From contig OX393570.1 in assembly GCA_947652115.1 (NCBI GenBank), positions 20,240,175-20,304,174 of the forward strand: a stretch of 64,000 nt of DNA, written 5' to 3'. This document shows, one piece after another, positions 12,001 to 23,500 of the stretch; within the stretch, counting starts at the first letter, position 1, and each line of letters opens with the position of its first letter. The stretch is from Blastomussa wellsi (lineage: Eukaryota; Cnidaria; Anthozoa; Scleractinia; Plerogyridae). Under the pieces are notes generated by a model. The model searched no databases, was not told where the DNA came from, and worked only from the letters and a program-made list of their open reading frames with translations. The position numbers and the translations under genes are program-made.

Positions 12001-12792
12001 CCATATAAGGGCAACGTGACAATTTGTTGAATAATAAAAATCAATATATTCGTATTTTGTAGATCACAGAGGAACTTGAATCTGTCAAGGCTCAGATGGA
12101 TGAGCGAGGCACAAACATGACAGATGCTGGTAAGATTAAAATTGTGAATGATCAAAAAATTTATTTTCCCCTTATAACATCAGGGGTTGGGAATATAGAA
12201 CATCATTAACAAGTGGAAACTCAAAATGTTTTGTTTTTGGTTCAGGTCCTTTAGTCAGAATAAAACAAGCTTTGACAAGACTTAAACAGGAAGTTCAGCA
12301 AATGGAAGTCCGTATAGGAGTGGTATGTTCGATGTTTTTTTACACAATGTATTCTTTATACCTTAGTTTTTATGGTATTTTATCTTTTCGAAGGCTTGGA
12401 AACAAACCCAACAAACAGTTCAGGAATTTAAGGTTGTATATTGGAAGTTGTCATGGTAGTTCCAGAAATTATCCATACTCCTTCCAAAGAGGGGTTGGAA
12501 ATTCTTGGGGGTGGGGGTTCTCCGAGGCCAAAAAGTTTAAAGAAATGTATGAAGATTAATTGGAATTTCGGGGTGGGGGTCTAACAAAAAATCCCTTTCT
12601 AGGGGGAAGTATGGATAATAATATTACTGTATCTACACAATAGTAACCATGTATAAACTGTTATTTGTTTGTCTGTTTTAGGTGGAGCACTCTCTCCTTG
12701 TTGCTAAAATCCGAGACCGGAGCGCCATAAGAGAAGACATGCAAGCCCCAGTCTCCAACGCGGCCACCTTTGGAGATTTTAAACCATTTTAA
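6056..12792 (+). CDS. IFT57: Intraflagellar transport protein 57 (IFT-B subunit)
   Basis: IFT57 is a peripheral (IFT-B2) subunit of the anterograde train that carries cargo along cilia. Fifteen exons: 6056-6216, 6946-7054, 7567-7620, 7755-7808, 8083-8147, 8933-9023, 9882-9959, 10128-10250, 10556-10627, 10828-10908, 10999-11049, 11606-11668, 12063-12129, 12246-12322, 12682-12792. All are GT-AG with compatible phases and total 1257 nt, 418 aa; the human protein is 429. The N-terminal globular domain (about residues 1-150) includes MLTVGVMEEVLEKLKLLDYE and SNPGEQFFTFTSLAAWLL. A strongly acidic linker encoded by exons 6-7 follows (EDFEEETMEDDEAE, DEVEEEIEEDDGYLD). The rest is a long coiled coil, ending FGDFKPF. 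The ATG at 6056 is the only good start before the conserved N-terminus. Poly(A) signals AATAAA lie at 12963 and 13507. Introns carry several MITE and SINE copies. Confidence 0.95.
6327..6355 (-). mobile_element. Terminal fragment of the ~180-bp hairpin retroelement family
   Basis: A 29-bp segment is nearly the reverse complement of the 3' ends of the elements at 39014-39193 and 51752-51935 (shared CCACAGTTTCTTTAGAAACTTA followed by C-rich sequence). It appears to be a heavily truncated copy in IFT57 intron 1. Confidence 0.6.
6465..6650 (+). mobile_element. tRNA-derived SINE, diverged copy
   Basis: It carries a B-box-like GGTTAGAACCC, then GGGAAAGACACTT, then CACCCAGGGGTGTAAATGG, the same order as in the better-preserved copy at 58964-59279. 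It lies in IFT57 intron 1 and is diverged and partly rearranged. Confidence 0.65.
8404..8900. mobile_element. Fold-back MITE in IFT57 intron 5
   Basis: The outer ends AACAATTGGTTCATGC (8405-8420) and GCATGAAGTTGAACCAATTGTT are reverse complements with a small insertion. An inner pair of ~85-bp arms (about 8570-8655 and 8669-8755) sits inside. No coding capacity. It resembles a palindromic DNA-transposon derivative. Confidence 0.6.
11221..11456. mobile_element. TTAA-flanked MITE, family 'AGGAGC', copy 1
   Basis: A 236-bp element flanked by TTAA on both sides (11217-11220 and 11457-11460), with ends AGGAGC and GCTCCT. The body contains AGGAAACCTAAAA and CACCAAAG, shared with copies at 35698 and 47935. 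TTAA duplication is typical of piggyBac-type transposition. It lies in IFT57 intron 11. Confidence 0.7.
11725..12045. repeat. Dispersed repeat shared by IFT57 and IFT81 introns
   Basis: Motifs ACAAATTGTCAACGAAA, ATATCGCAGGATATCT and GTGACAATTTGTTGAATA appear in the same order as at 50700-50960. The first and last of these are near reverse complements, making an internal inverted repeat. No protein coding was seen. Confidence 0.65.
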
Positions 12793-14133
12793 ACTTGCCT
12801 ACATGTAAATAACTACTATTTGTGAGTAGAAATATCAAAACTGTTACAAGATATACTTCCGCTATCTTGTTAAACGATTTCACACTTCTTTTAGCGGTTT
12901 ATTTTTACAATTTAGGTTGTATTTTGCGAAAGCGTAGGCAAAAACTTGCAACTGCATGTAAAAATAAACTGCCATATGGAGTTTGAGTTGTAGATTTATC
13001 GGAGCGATAAACAACAAGAGTTTTATATCTTAGAAAAACACGGTACATACAGTCTTTGTTAAATGTGTTCTGACATACAGCCAGGTATTTATATTCACAC
13101 CAAAAATCATTAATCTACGTCGCCAGATAAAACAACCGTGCTGTTGATTTGTATATTAAATAGCGTAACTTACGGACGCAATAAATGGGTGGTACCGCAG
13201 ATTTCTGAATACCGGAAAAGTTCTATGAATGTGGGCAGATGATCCTGTTGCACGTTATGTTGCTTAGCAAAGTGAAAATGACTGGTTCGTTGCATTTTCC
13301 AGCCTTTTAAAATCTTAAGTTATTTACAGCTCTGCTAGTGCTGTGTACAACTCTTGCATAAGTCAACATTCAAATTCTCATAGCAAGGCTACGTATCTCT
13401 CTTGTAGTATTAGTGATGTGAATTTGTATATCAAATCAGTTTCCCCATAACTTTGTACTTTGTTTTCTAGGAGTTTCATATTAGTCATTGTTACATCTGA
13501 AAGGTCAATAAAATGCAAATTATAACTGTCACTGCGCCTAATAATTATTGTCTGTTTTAAGAGTCCATTTAGCGGATTGTTTCACCGGCGGCGCGAAACA
13601 ACAGCCGGAAGTCCGTCTGTGTTCGCAGGCTAGAGTCCATTATACCTCTTGGCTAAAAAGGTTTCAATAAAGTGATCATTCCGCACACAATCGTCAGCAA
13701 CTCCGATCACAGCAGTGTGCAGATTCATCTGCTGTCATCACACTGGGATCCTAAATCGAGAGATAATTGCTCCATGCAGTCCTTATCTGATGCCTTTAAA
13801 TAAAGGCATAAGAATAAACTGTGATGAAGATGAATTGCCATTTTTTCTGCCATCCCGATTACCCGTGAGACTTGCGCAAAGGACTCAGTAGTTGTATTCA
13901 ACACGCGCTCGGCATCTTCGAGACTTTGAGTACAAATACCATGATTCCCTGTCCGCGTCTCTGAGGGAATCTGCCATTGTAACGACTGCTAATAAAAAAA
14001 CAACCCTGCCAATTCTGATGTGATCTCTGCAACTGATAATCCATGAAGTTGTGTTCGGAGTAGATGGAGATATTATAGAAGAGGAAAGAGATCTAATTGC
14101 GGGTTAATTAGTCTGCCATGAGTCGGGTGTAAA
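12793..14133. other. Intergenic between IFT57 and GPCR
   Basis: The first part is the IFT57 3' UTR, with AATAAA at 12963-12968 and 13507-13512. The remainder (13.5-14.1 kb) shows no exon with recognisable homology. A short palindrome around 13788-13810 (GCCTTTAAATAAAGGC) is the only structure noted. Confidence 0.6.
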
Positions 14134-15195
14134 TTAACACTGAATGCGACTCTCTTCCATCTTAATAACCCCAATCCCGTGATCCACATGTTCAGCTGTT
14201 TCCATATTGTATGTTGTTAACCGTTTGCTCCAGCACCAGTTAAAAATGTCTTTCAATCCAAGACGATAACTTTGAACAAAGGTGATGCAAATAACGGGAT
14301 TGATGACAGATGACAAGTAAATGGTGATATGTGCCACAAACCACAAAACTGCGTAAAACATACAAGATAATTCAATTTTGTATTCCAAACAGATAAGCGC
14401 CAAAAACATTGGAAGGAAACATATATAAAACGCAATCATGATGTATAAACTCATTTTAATCGCTCGCCGTTTTCCCTGATTGTTCTGATGCCCTTCTCTG
14501 CACTGAAGATCTTTGTCTTGTCTTCGCAGTGTTACTGCTATGACGCAATATAAAATTGTCATGGCAACCATTGGAAAAATCTGAAAAACAGCGGTAAACA
14601 CCCTTAAATAAGTTATGTATGAAAAGGGAATGTTGTACAAAGGGACGCAGACGATTTCTCCGTGGTCCTCCACCAAATGGGACGCATACAGATACATTGA
14701 ATTTCCTATCGTACCCACGACCCAGGTGGAGACGATAGCAAAGGCGCGAAATCTTGACGAGATAAGATGGACTTTCATTGGTACCACCACCGCTACAAAC
14801 CGATCTAAAGCGATCCAAACAAGACTTTGAATGGAAACAGTACTCGAAGCACTACGCAGAAACCATTTCAGCTTGCAAAATGTCAGGCCCGTAGTTCCAC
14901 TTAAAGTCCATTCTTCAGAACTCGTCGCTAGTTGTATTAAGTGGTCTGGTATACCTATCATCGGGTAAACAAAGTCGGATACAGCCATGTTGACGATAAA
15001 ATAATTTGTCGTATTTTTCAGCTCTACACGTTTATGTACAATAGTGATTATGAGTGTGTTTCCAGCTAAGCTGGAAAACAAAATGATAGAATACAGAATA
15101 ATTTTAGCGACTTTAACAGGAATAGAGTGATCCAAATGAATGTCACAAGTCTCATTCTGCAGGATGAATGATTCATTGCTGAAATTTGTATCCAT
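14134..15195 (-). CDS. Class A (rhodopsin-like) G-protein-coupled receptor, intronless
   Basis: A 353-aa seven-transmembrane receptor in one exon, probably for a peptide or small ligand at the plasma membrane. The extracellular N-terminus has three N-glycosylation sequons (N4, N7, N14). TM1 carries AGNTLII (N46), TM2 NMAVSDF (D74), and C107 at the top of TM3 can pair with C183 in the second extracellular loop. TM3 ends in DRF (131-133) instead of DRY. TM4 has W158, TM5 P208, TM6 FYICFLP (P261; no CWxP tryptophan), and TM7 NPVIC (298-302) instead of NPxxY. The third loop is short and basic (KRRAIKMS). Intronless, lineage-expanded receptors of this type are common in cnidarians. The ligand cannot be assigned. 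A related fragment lies just upstream at 16178-16435. The ATG at 15195 fits the family N-terminus length. Confidence 0.9.
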   Translation of the reverse strand: MDTNFSNESFILQNETCDIHLDHSIPVKVAKIILYSIILFSSLAGNTLIITIVHKRVELKNTTNYFIVNMAVSDFVYPMIGIPDHLIQLATSSEEWTLSGTTGLTFCKLKWFLRSASSTVSIQSLVWIALDRFVAVVVPMKVHLISSRFRAFAIVSTWVVGTIGNSMYLYASHLVEDHGEIVCVPLYNIPFSYITYLRVFTAVFQIFPMVAMTILYCVIAVTLRRQDKDLQCREGHQNNQGKRRAIKMSLYIMIAFYICFLPMFLALICLEYKIELSCMFYAVLWFVAHITIYLSSVINPVICITFVQSYRLGLKDIFNWCWSKRLTTYNMETAEHVDHGIGVIKMEESRIQC

Positions 15196-16177
15196 TTTTT
15201 TAAGAAAGTCCCTTCTAGTTCGACTCTGTACTTGAGATTTTCTTGATAATACTTGCCAAGAACGGTTTGTTCAAATTCTCTGAAGATTCTAAAGGACCGT
15301 CTGAACGTATGTTTGGCACAGATGGAAAATACTCTCATTTAGTTGAGCTTGAGAACTGATTTTTTTCCAAGCAATTTAAACCGTTACTGGGAGAAGTCAA
15401 TTACAATGTAAAGTTTGTTTAGCTATTTCATTCAAGGCGTTTTTCATTTCCGATAGAATTAAGGAAGCAATTAAACCCTCTACCACAGGGCCATGTCTCA
15501 AGCTGCAGACTAAAATCGTTTACTTTCGGCGAGTCAAGAACAATACATTTTACAAAATGTCAGTAGCGGGGTCAAAAGTCTGAAAAGGCGTGCATACATA
15601 TCAAACTTTATATGTGTACGGAATTATATAAAACTTATTGTCTTCCGGCAGCAGCAAAGTAGGAGACATATTTTAGTGAAAAGTGTTGCAACCTGTCACT
15701 GATAAAAAACAGCTGTGTTTCTGTTGTATTCACCCAGTCTAGCTTCAAGTAGATCAGTAATGCAATTTTGGGAAACACTAATTGTTAACATGACTCCTCG
15801 AAAGAATAGTTCGCGTAAATAAAAGTTATTTTGAATGGACCTTTCCTCGCATCTGTTCTTCACGCAAATGAACGCAAAAACAGTTTTTTGGTTTGTAATA
15901 AGCCATGTTTGACATCCCAGATAGTATGGCGAAAGCCATTAGTTTCCTTGATGAAAGTTAGGCAGCTGTTCTAGTAAAGAAAGTAGAAACCATTTCAGTT
16001 CAAGACGTTGTCTGTAAGACCACATATTCTATCATTTTTCGACTTATTTTAAAATTGTATTATTTGGTTCTGATTGGCTGGTTGGGAATGACTCGGACAA
16101 GCTTAATATGTCAATTTACTTTGGAGGACTGGTGACGTTTCTTCTTAGATATAATTTTGATAAACGTTGAAATATCA
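15196..16177. other. Intergenic / upstream of GPCR
   Basis: About 1 kb without a recognisable gene, tRNA or clear repeat. It would contain the GPCR promoter and 5' UTR, but no motif could be assigned with confidence. Confidence 0.5.
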
Positions 16178-16435
16178 TCATTTAACATATGCAAGATTCT
16201 CTGTCACTCGTGGAATCACTTTCAAGAGATATTCCCCCATGTTCGACCGATATATAGCGTTACCATGACACGAGTTGTTAATCCAGCCAAGACGATAGTT
16301 CTTAATAAATGCCACACAAATAACTGAGTTGGTTGTTGCAGATAATAACAGTGTAAGATAATGAACACTGTCTATTTTTGAAAGGGCCAACGGACAATAC
16401 AAAGGAACCGGATCCTGGTGGGATCTGATCAGCAA
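16178..16435 (-). pseudogene. Decayed GPCR C-terminal fragment
   Basis: An 85-codon frame includes TTNSVICVAFIKNYRLGW, which aligns with the TM7 and helix-8 stretch SVINPVICITFVQSYRLGL of the GPCR at 14134-15195. The NPxxC proline is replaced by serine. No TM1-TM6 sequence is recognisable upstream, so this is probably a relic of a tandem receptor copy. A spliced terminal exon of a diverged receptor is a less likely alternative. Confidence 0.6.
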
Positions 16436-16966
16436 ATATAGTGAAACTCGCCTAAACGTCGTTAAATCGACTCCAAGACCACAGAGACGTCAAAATAGCG
16501 CAAGGAAAACACAAGGTAAGTCGTTTTTATTTGCATTCTTTTCCACACGTAGAATTTAGGGCAATTTTCGAACTTTTCCCATATATACTCTGACACACTG
16601 TCACGTAAATCACATATATGGGCCGCCTGTGTGTTTTCATAACTCAGTGAGCCATTAGCTTCACAGGAGAGAGGTTTCTAATAGCGGCATTTTTTAGAGA
16701 TTGAAAAACGACCCTGGGGAAACTGAAGAAATCTTATTAGCAGTTATATAGTATGCGGTGTTCGAGGAGTATCAATTAAGAATTTGTATGTTTTGATTCT
16801 TGCTTTGTTTCCTTATTACTGCAAATATTGATTTTGATTTTTTAGGTTTCTACTTTGACTTGAAAAAAGTACCGCTTCGGTTTATTTTGTGCTATTTTGG
16901 AGTTGTCAAATGAAATTTTGATTTTCATAAAAATCTGTTTCATTTATTTTGTTTCAGTTTTTAAAT

Positions 16967-17215
16967 TCAAAAAATTATCCGTTTGATTTCTGAAATAAGT
17001 GTTTCATTTCCAAAATTTATCCGTTTGATTCCTGAAATGAGTTTTTGATTTCCAAAATTTATCCGTTTGATTTCTGAAATAAGTCGGTTTGATTTCCAAA
17101 ATTTACCCGTTTGATTGTTGAAATCAGCTTTTGATTTCCAAAATTTACCCGTTTGATTGCTGAAATCAGCTTTTGATTTCCAAAATTTATCTGTTTGATT
17201 TCTGAAATGAGTGAA
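16967..17215. repeat. Minisatellite, ~42-bp unit
   Basis: CCAAAATTTA(T/C)CCGTTTGATT recurs at about 17010, 17052, 17096, 17138 and 17180, spaced 42-44 bp, with partial units on either side. Units differ by substitutions, so the array is older than the 36-bp satellite. Confidence 0.8.
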
Positions 17216-17691
17216 ATAGGAATAGGGAAATTTGACAGGTTTGCGAGCATAGCTCTAATCGAATGGTAATTGTTCAGTTCGCTGAAGGTTTGATAGAAAA
17301 TTTTGTTCGTGAACGGGAAGGAAAAGGCTTTACGTTTGCTGCAAATGCAAACTGTTGGATTTGGAATTATTTTTTCATTAAAAAGTTGTGTGCTTTTTGT
17401 TGTTTTCCTATGTAGTAGAAAACGAGAATTTTCGGATTTGCTGCAGAACAAATAGCCATATGCGACGAAAATTCAGAGCTGTAGCAAGGTATTTGCCTTG
17501 AAATGATTCAAAAATTATCACTTTGCGATAACAAGCGATTATTACTATCAAGCGTTCAGATCTGTGAAAGCTGCAGATTTTGATATAATTGATAGTGGCT
17601 TTCGTACAAATTTGTACGATTGGGCGTTAAGAGTTAAACACATTGTAAGAATTTGAAAACATTCTCGGGTTAAAAATGTGGTTCAAAATGA

Positions 17692-17884
17692 AGCTTTCGG
17701 CTGCCAACCAACAGCCTTTAACGAATGATAAAAATGGCGCTAATGAATGAATATATACGGTAAAAAAGCGTGAAAACGTTTATGTAGTTTTTATTCTGTA
17801 ATGTTTTCACACTTTTTAACCCGTATATTCATTTATTCACGCAATTTGCATTCTTTAAAGGCTGTTGGTTGGCAGCTGAAAGCT
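17692..17884. mobile_element. Fold-back MITE-like element
   Basis: Ends AGCTTTCGGCTGCCAACCAAC and GTTGGTTGGCAGCTGAAAGCT are near-perfect reverse complements. Inner arms also pair (AACGAATG..., ATATACGG, GTGAAAACGTTT versus their complements at 17810-17845). About 190 bp, non-coding. Confidence 0.65.
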
Positions 17885-20592
17885 AATTTTAAACCAGAAC
17901 GCGTTTTAATTCTTGCACCTGAACGTATTTAGTGCGAAATTGGGGTATTTTCATTTCCTCAAAACTATTCGACTTCATTGACGCTCTGATTCAGAAAAAT
18001 ATAACATTCCTTGCACATTTATTTCAGTGCGTGCGTTTCTAGAGGCATTGCACAAGCTATTCAATACCGACAAAAACGACAACAAATGCACATTGTTTTT
18101 AAGCAAAGCATGTCGTTTTTGCGTGGAATGAAAAGTGCCAGATGACACACCCACAGTTTTAGCGTTCACTTGGTCACTGTTGTGCTCTGAAGCGAGTTGC
18201 CGACGTTCGTGTCTTTCTCCGTGTTTAATGTAAGTGCATGTTTCTTTCCTGTTTGAGTTGTTACATTGGATAACTGCTTTAATTTTGTAGTTTCGAGTCG
18301 CCCAATTTTGGCTTTTTCCAAGGCTCAATATGCAGGGAAACTTCGTGTTTCGAGGTGTCGCTATAGAATTCGTTGCAGTACAGTTGTTGAAAGGTACCAA
18401 AAGCTTTTTCCTCGTGAGCAATTGCATAGGATTCTGTCCGTCTAGATGTTTCTTATGCACATTTCATTTGCTTCTAGACTTCAATCGCGACCAATTAGTA
18501 TATCGTTCCGGTATGATTCATACCATTGCTCAGAGATGGAGAAGAAATAATATTATGAATTCATCTCTTCGGCGCAACCTCTGAAGCATTCATTTATGAA
18601 ATTTATTCCAAAGGCCGCTTGATAAATATGTACGTGTTGTCGTTCAGGTAGCGGACGTACCGTGTGAGGAAACTCAAAGCAAACCTGTTATTTAAGAAAA
18701 ATGTGTTCTTCCGACCAAGCAAGAAATTCAGAGGATTTTATATTGGTTATCACTTTGGAGAATAAAAAAGGTTGGATGAAGGAAAAAGGCTTAAGTTATG
18801 ACGTATCCTGTCTTCTATCAGATTTACTGGACAGAGATGTATAAAAAGAAAGTACGAGATCGGAAGATGTAATCATTCAGGATGGAAGCGACAAGGTCTG
18901 TCCCGCATGGACCGTGACGCAAGTTGACCATTGGAAGCGACTTTACTCAGATGAGTATTCTGCCATTTAATTCTTGGGATTTCATCCCATGTTTTACATA
19001 TTGCTTGACCAAAATTTAACGTTGCTGTACCATTGAAAAATACACGTTTTACCAAAGTACTCTAAATTCATTGCAACACTGAACATTTACGACATTAAAT
19101 AAAATGGTTGCTGTAATAAAACGAAGTGAACGAGTCTAGGGCTGACGTTTTTTCTGAAGTTGAAGTCTTGTTTGTAGAACGTGCATGTTGGTTTAAACTA
19201 AATAGTAACAAGAGAGATTAGACTTAAAAAATGGTTTTTATTAATTTTGGTATGTTTCATTTTTCTCCAGCATGAACGAGAGTTTGGAAAGAGAGCGCAG
19301 TTATTTTGCAAATGAAGCTCTTGGAATCTGGTGCAAGTTAAATATTGGAAACATCGTATTTCAGATAAGTACACCGTGTTTCTTGACACATTTACTGTAA
19401 ATAGTAGTGCTCAGTCACGGATGACACATTTTGAAGCTTTTCAAATTTGTCAAATTTGCCAGTCAAAATCCTTCTCAATTTTCCTCATTAGAAGCTCAGT
19501 ACATTATTACATTTTTGATTTTGGTGTTTTCTACCTCGGTATAAAAAGTCTCATTGTGCACCAAAATGTTAAAAAAAAAATGAATTTCGTCAGTTTGGTC
19601 CCAGGGGGCACTCATTTAAATACTTTGTTGTATTTTTATGTAGTAAAAAGCCTTATTCAAGACCATCACTGAGGTGCGCAAATTTGGATCAGTTCATCGT
19701 ATGCAAGAGTTTCCCAACGGAATATCACATATGGAAAATACACAAACTGACAACTGTGTTCCAAACGCCTCAACAGTCATCGCCTTGCGACCTATTCTAA
19801 GGTTATAGCAGTCATCGTTTTCTACAGAAAGAACGACCACCTCGGCAACTTAAACACTGATCAGCTGGCACACTGATAATTGTAACACTCGACTGAAAAC
19901 CGCTCTAACATATAGTAAGAAAGACAAGCCGCACTTCCCGTATGGTTGGAGCGGCAAAAACTGTTGTCCTGGTCACTCGCTTGTATTCACAGGTGTCCCA
20001 AACTTGCGATTCAAGAAAAAAAGATTTCTGTAAACGTATCAAGTGGAACGTGACTTTCTGATGTTTGCTGAGTTTTGTTACAATTTCGGCCGTTGAGATT
20101 CTGATTTAAGACATTGTATAAAGTTTGAAATAACGTGGAATAAAAGGTCAACAACGTTCCATTTTGTCTTCTTTTCAATGAAATAAGGAAAATTCATTTG
20201 GCTTATTTGGCTTGTGTTATCTTTCTGGCATATTTGATGAGATCGTATTGGAAGAAATTGAGGTTTTGACTCGAATTCAAACTGAAACTGACATAAAACC
20301 TCCCAAAAGCGATCAAATGGGCCAAAGAGATGACAAAAAAAAAACGAGCGGAATTCATTTTCCTTATTTTATTGGAAAAGAAGGCAAAATGGATTGTTAC
20401 TGACCTATTAATTTCCGCTACACGTTATTTTAAACTTTATATGATGTCTTTAACAGTGCTGAGAATCTCAACGGCTCAAATAGTAACAGAACCCCTACAT
20501 CAGAAAGTCACAGTCCACTTGATGCATTTGCAAAAATCGTTTATTTCTCGATTCGTGAGTTTAAGACACCTTGCCCTAACTAATATAAAAGT

Positions 20593-23500
20593 GAGGTTTG
20601 GGGTATAAGTCCTACGCCTCCAGGGGTTGAGGTTTGGGGTATAAGTCCTACGCCTCCAGGGGTTGAGGTTTGGGGTATAAGTCCTACGCCTCCAGGGGTT
20701 GAGGTTTGGGGTATAAGTCCTACGCCTCCAGGGGTTGAGGTTTGGGGTATAAGTCCTACGCCTCCAGGGGTTGAGGTTTGGGGTATAAGTCCTACGCCTC
20801 CAGGGGTTGAGGTTTGGGGTATAAGTCCTACGCCTCCAGGGGTTGAGGTTTGGGGTATAAGTCCTACGCCTCCAGGGGTTGAGGTTTGGGGTATAAGTCC
20901 TACGCCTCCAGGGGTTGAGGTTTGGGGTATAAGTCCTACGCCTCCAGGGGTTGAGGTTTGGGGTATAAGTCCTACGCCTCCAGGGGTTGAGGTTTGGGGT
21001 ATAAGTCCTACGCCTCCAGGGGTTGAGGTTTGGGGTATAAGTCCTACGCCTCCAGGGGTTGAGGTTTGGGGTATAAGTCCTACGCCTCCAGGGGTTGAGG
21101 TTTGGGGTATAAGTCCTACGCCTCCAGGGGTTGAGGTTTGGGGTATAAGTCCTACGCCTCCAGGGGTTGAGGTTTGGGGTATAAGTCCTACGCCTCCAGG
21201 GGTTGAGGTTTGGGGTATAAGTCCTACGCCTCCAGGGGTTGAGGTTTGGGGTATAAGTCCTACGCCTCCAGGGGTTGAGGTTTGGGGTATAAGTCCTACG
21301 CCTCCAGGGGTTGAGGTTTGGGGTATAAGTCCTACGCCTCCAGGGGTTGAGGTTTGGGGTATAAGTCCTACGCCTCCAGGGGTTGAGGTTTGGGGTATAA
21401 GTCCTACGCCTCCAGGGGTTGAGGTTTGGGGTATAAGTCCTACGCCTCCAGGGGTTGAGGTTTGGGGTATAAGTCCTACGCCTCCAGGGGTTGAGGTTTG
21501 GGGTATAAGTCCTACGCCTCCAGGGGTTGAGGTTTGGGGTATAAGTCCTACGCCTCCAGGGGTTGAGGTTTGGGGTATAAGTCCTACGCCTCCAGGGGTT
21601 GAGGTTTGGGGTATAAGTCCTACGCCTCCAGGGGTTGAGGTTTGGGGTATAAGTCCTACGCCTCCAGGGGTTGAGGTTTGGGGTATAAGTCCTACGCCTC
21701 CAGGGGTTGAGGTTTGGGGTATAAGTCCTACGCCTCCAGGGGTTGAGGTTTGGGGTATAAGTCCTACGCCTCCAGGGGTTGAGGTTTGGGGTATAAGTCC
21801 TACGCCTCCAGGGGTTGAGGTTTGGGGTATAAGTCCTACGCCTCCAGGGGTTGAGGTTTGGGGTATAAGTCCTACGCCTCCAGGGGTTGAGGTTTGGGGT
21901 ATAAGTCCTACGCCTCCAGGGGTTGAGGTTTGGGGTATAAGTCCTACGCCTCCAGGGGTTGAGGTTTGGGGTATAAGTCCTACGCCTCCAGGGGTTGAGG
22001 TTTGGGGTATAAGTCCTACGCCTCCAGGGGTTGAGGTTTGGGGTATAAGTCCTACGCCTCCAGGGGTTGAGGTTTGGGGTATAAGTCCTACGCCTCCAGG
22101 GGTTGAGGTTTGGGGTATAAGTCCTACGCCTCCAGGGGTTGAGGTTTGGGGTATAAGTCCTACGCCTCCAGGGGTTGAGGTTTGGGGTATAAGTCCTACG
22201 CCTCCAGGGGTTGAGGTTTGGGGTATAAGTCCTACGCCTCCAGGGGTTGAGGTTTGGGGTATAAGTCCTACGCCTCCAGGGGTTGAGGTTTGGGGTATAA
22301 GTCCTACGCCTCCAGGGGTTGAGGTTTGGGGTATAAGTCCTACGCCTCCAGGGGTTGAGGTTTGGGGTATAAGTCCTACGCCTCCAGGGGTTGAGGTTTG
22401 GGGTATAAGTCCTACGCCTCCAGGGGTTGAGGTTTGGGGTATAAGTCCTACGCCTCCAGGGGTTGAGGTTTGGGGTATAAGTCCTACGCCTCCAGGGGTT
22501 GAGGTTTGGGGTATAAGTCCTACGCCTCCAGGGGTTGAGGTTTGGGGTATAAGTCCTACGCCTCCAGGGGTTGAGGTTTGGGGTATAAGTCCTACGCCTC
22601 CAGGGGTTGAGGTTTGGGGTATAAGTCCTACGCCTCCAGGGGTTGAGGTTTGGGGTATAAGTCCTACGCCTCCAGGGGTTGAGGTTTGGGGTATAAGTCC
22701 TACGCCTCCAGGGGTTGAGGTTTGGGGTATAAGTCCTACGCCTCCAGGGGTTGAGGTTTGGGGTATAAGTCCTACGCCTCCAGGGGTTGAGGTTTGGGGT
22801 ATAAGTCCTACGCCTCCAGGGGTTGAGGTTTGGGGTATAAGTCCTACGCCTCCAGGGGTTGAGGTTTGGGGTATAAGTCCTACGCCTCCAGGGGTTGAGG
22901 TTTGGGGTATAAGTCCTACGCCTCCAGGGGTTGAGGTTTGGGGTATAAGTCCTACGCCTCCAGGGGTTGAGGTTTGGGGTATAAGTCCTACGCCTCCAGG
23001 GGTTGAGGTTTGGGGTATAAGTCCTACGCCTCCAGGGGTTGAGGTTTGGGGTATAAGTCCTACGCCTCCAGGGGTTGAGGTTTGGGGTATAAGTCCTACG
23101 CCTCCAGGGGTTGAGGTTTGGGGTATAAGTCCTACGCCTCCAGGGGTTGAGGTTTGGGGTATAAGTCCTACGCCTCCAGGGGTTGAGGTTTGGGGTATAA
23201 GTCCTACGCCTCCAGGGGTTGAGGTTTGGGGTATAAGTCCTACGCCTCCAGGGGTTGAGGTTTGGGGTATAAGTCCTACGCCTCCAGGGGTTGAGGTTTG
23301 GGGTATAAGTCCTACGCCTCCAGGGGTTGAGGTTTGGGGTATAAGTCCTACGCCTCCAGGGGTTGAGGTTTGGGGTATAAGTCCTACGCCTCCAGGGGTT
23401 GAGGTTTGGGGTATAAGTCCTACGCCTCCAGGGGTTGAGGTTTGGGGTATAAGTCCTACGCCTCCAGGGGTTGAGGTTTGGGGTATAAGTCCTACGCCTC

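Larger units (their letters stand above)
16436..20592. other. Intergenic region left of the satellite
   Basis: No recognisable gene in about 4.1 kb. It contains a 42-bp tandem repeat (16967-17215) and a fold-back element (17692-17884). Small open frames around 18.0-18.6, 19.3-19.7 and 20.2-20.6 kb show no family resemblance or splice support. AT-rich throughout. Confidence 0.55.

Noticed and set aside
17975..18460. 161-codon minus-strand frame
   Set aside because: No domain, no hydrophobic or repeat pattern typical of a gene, and opposite-strand frames of similar quality.
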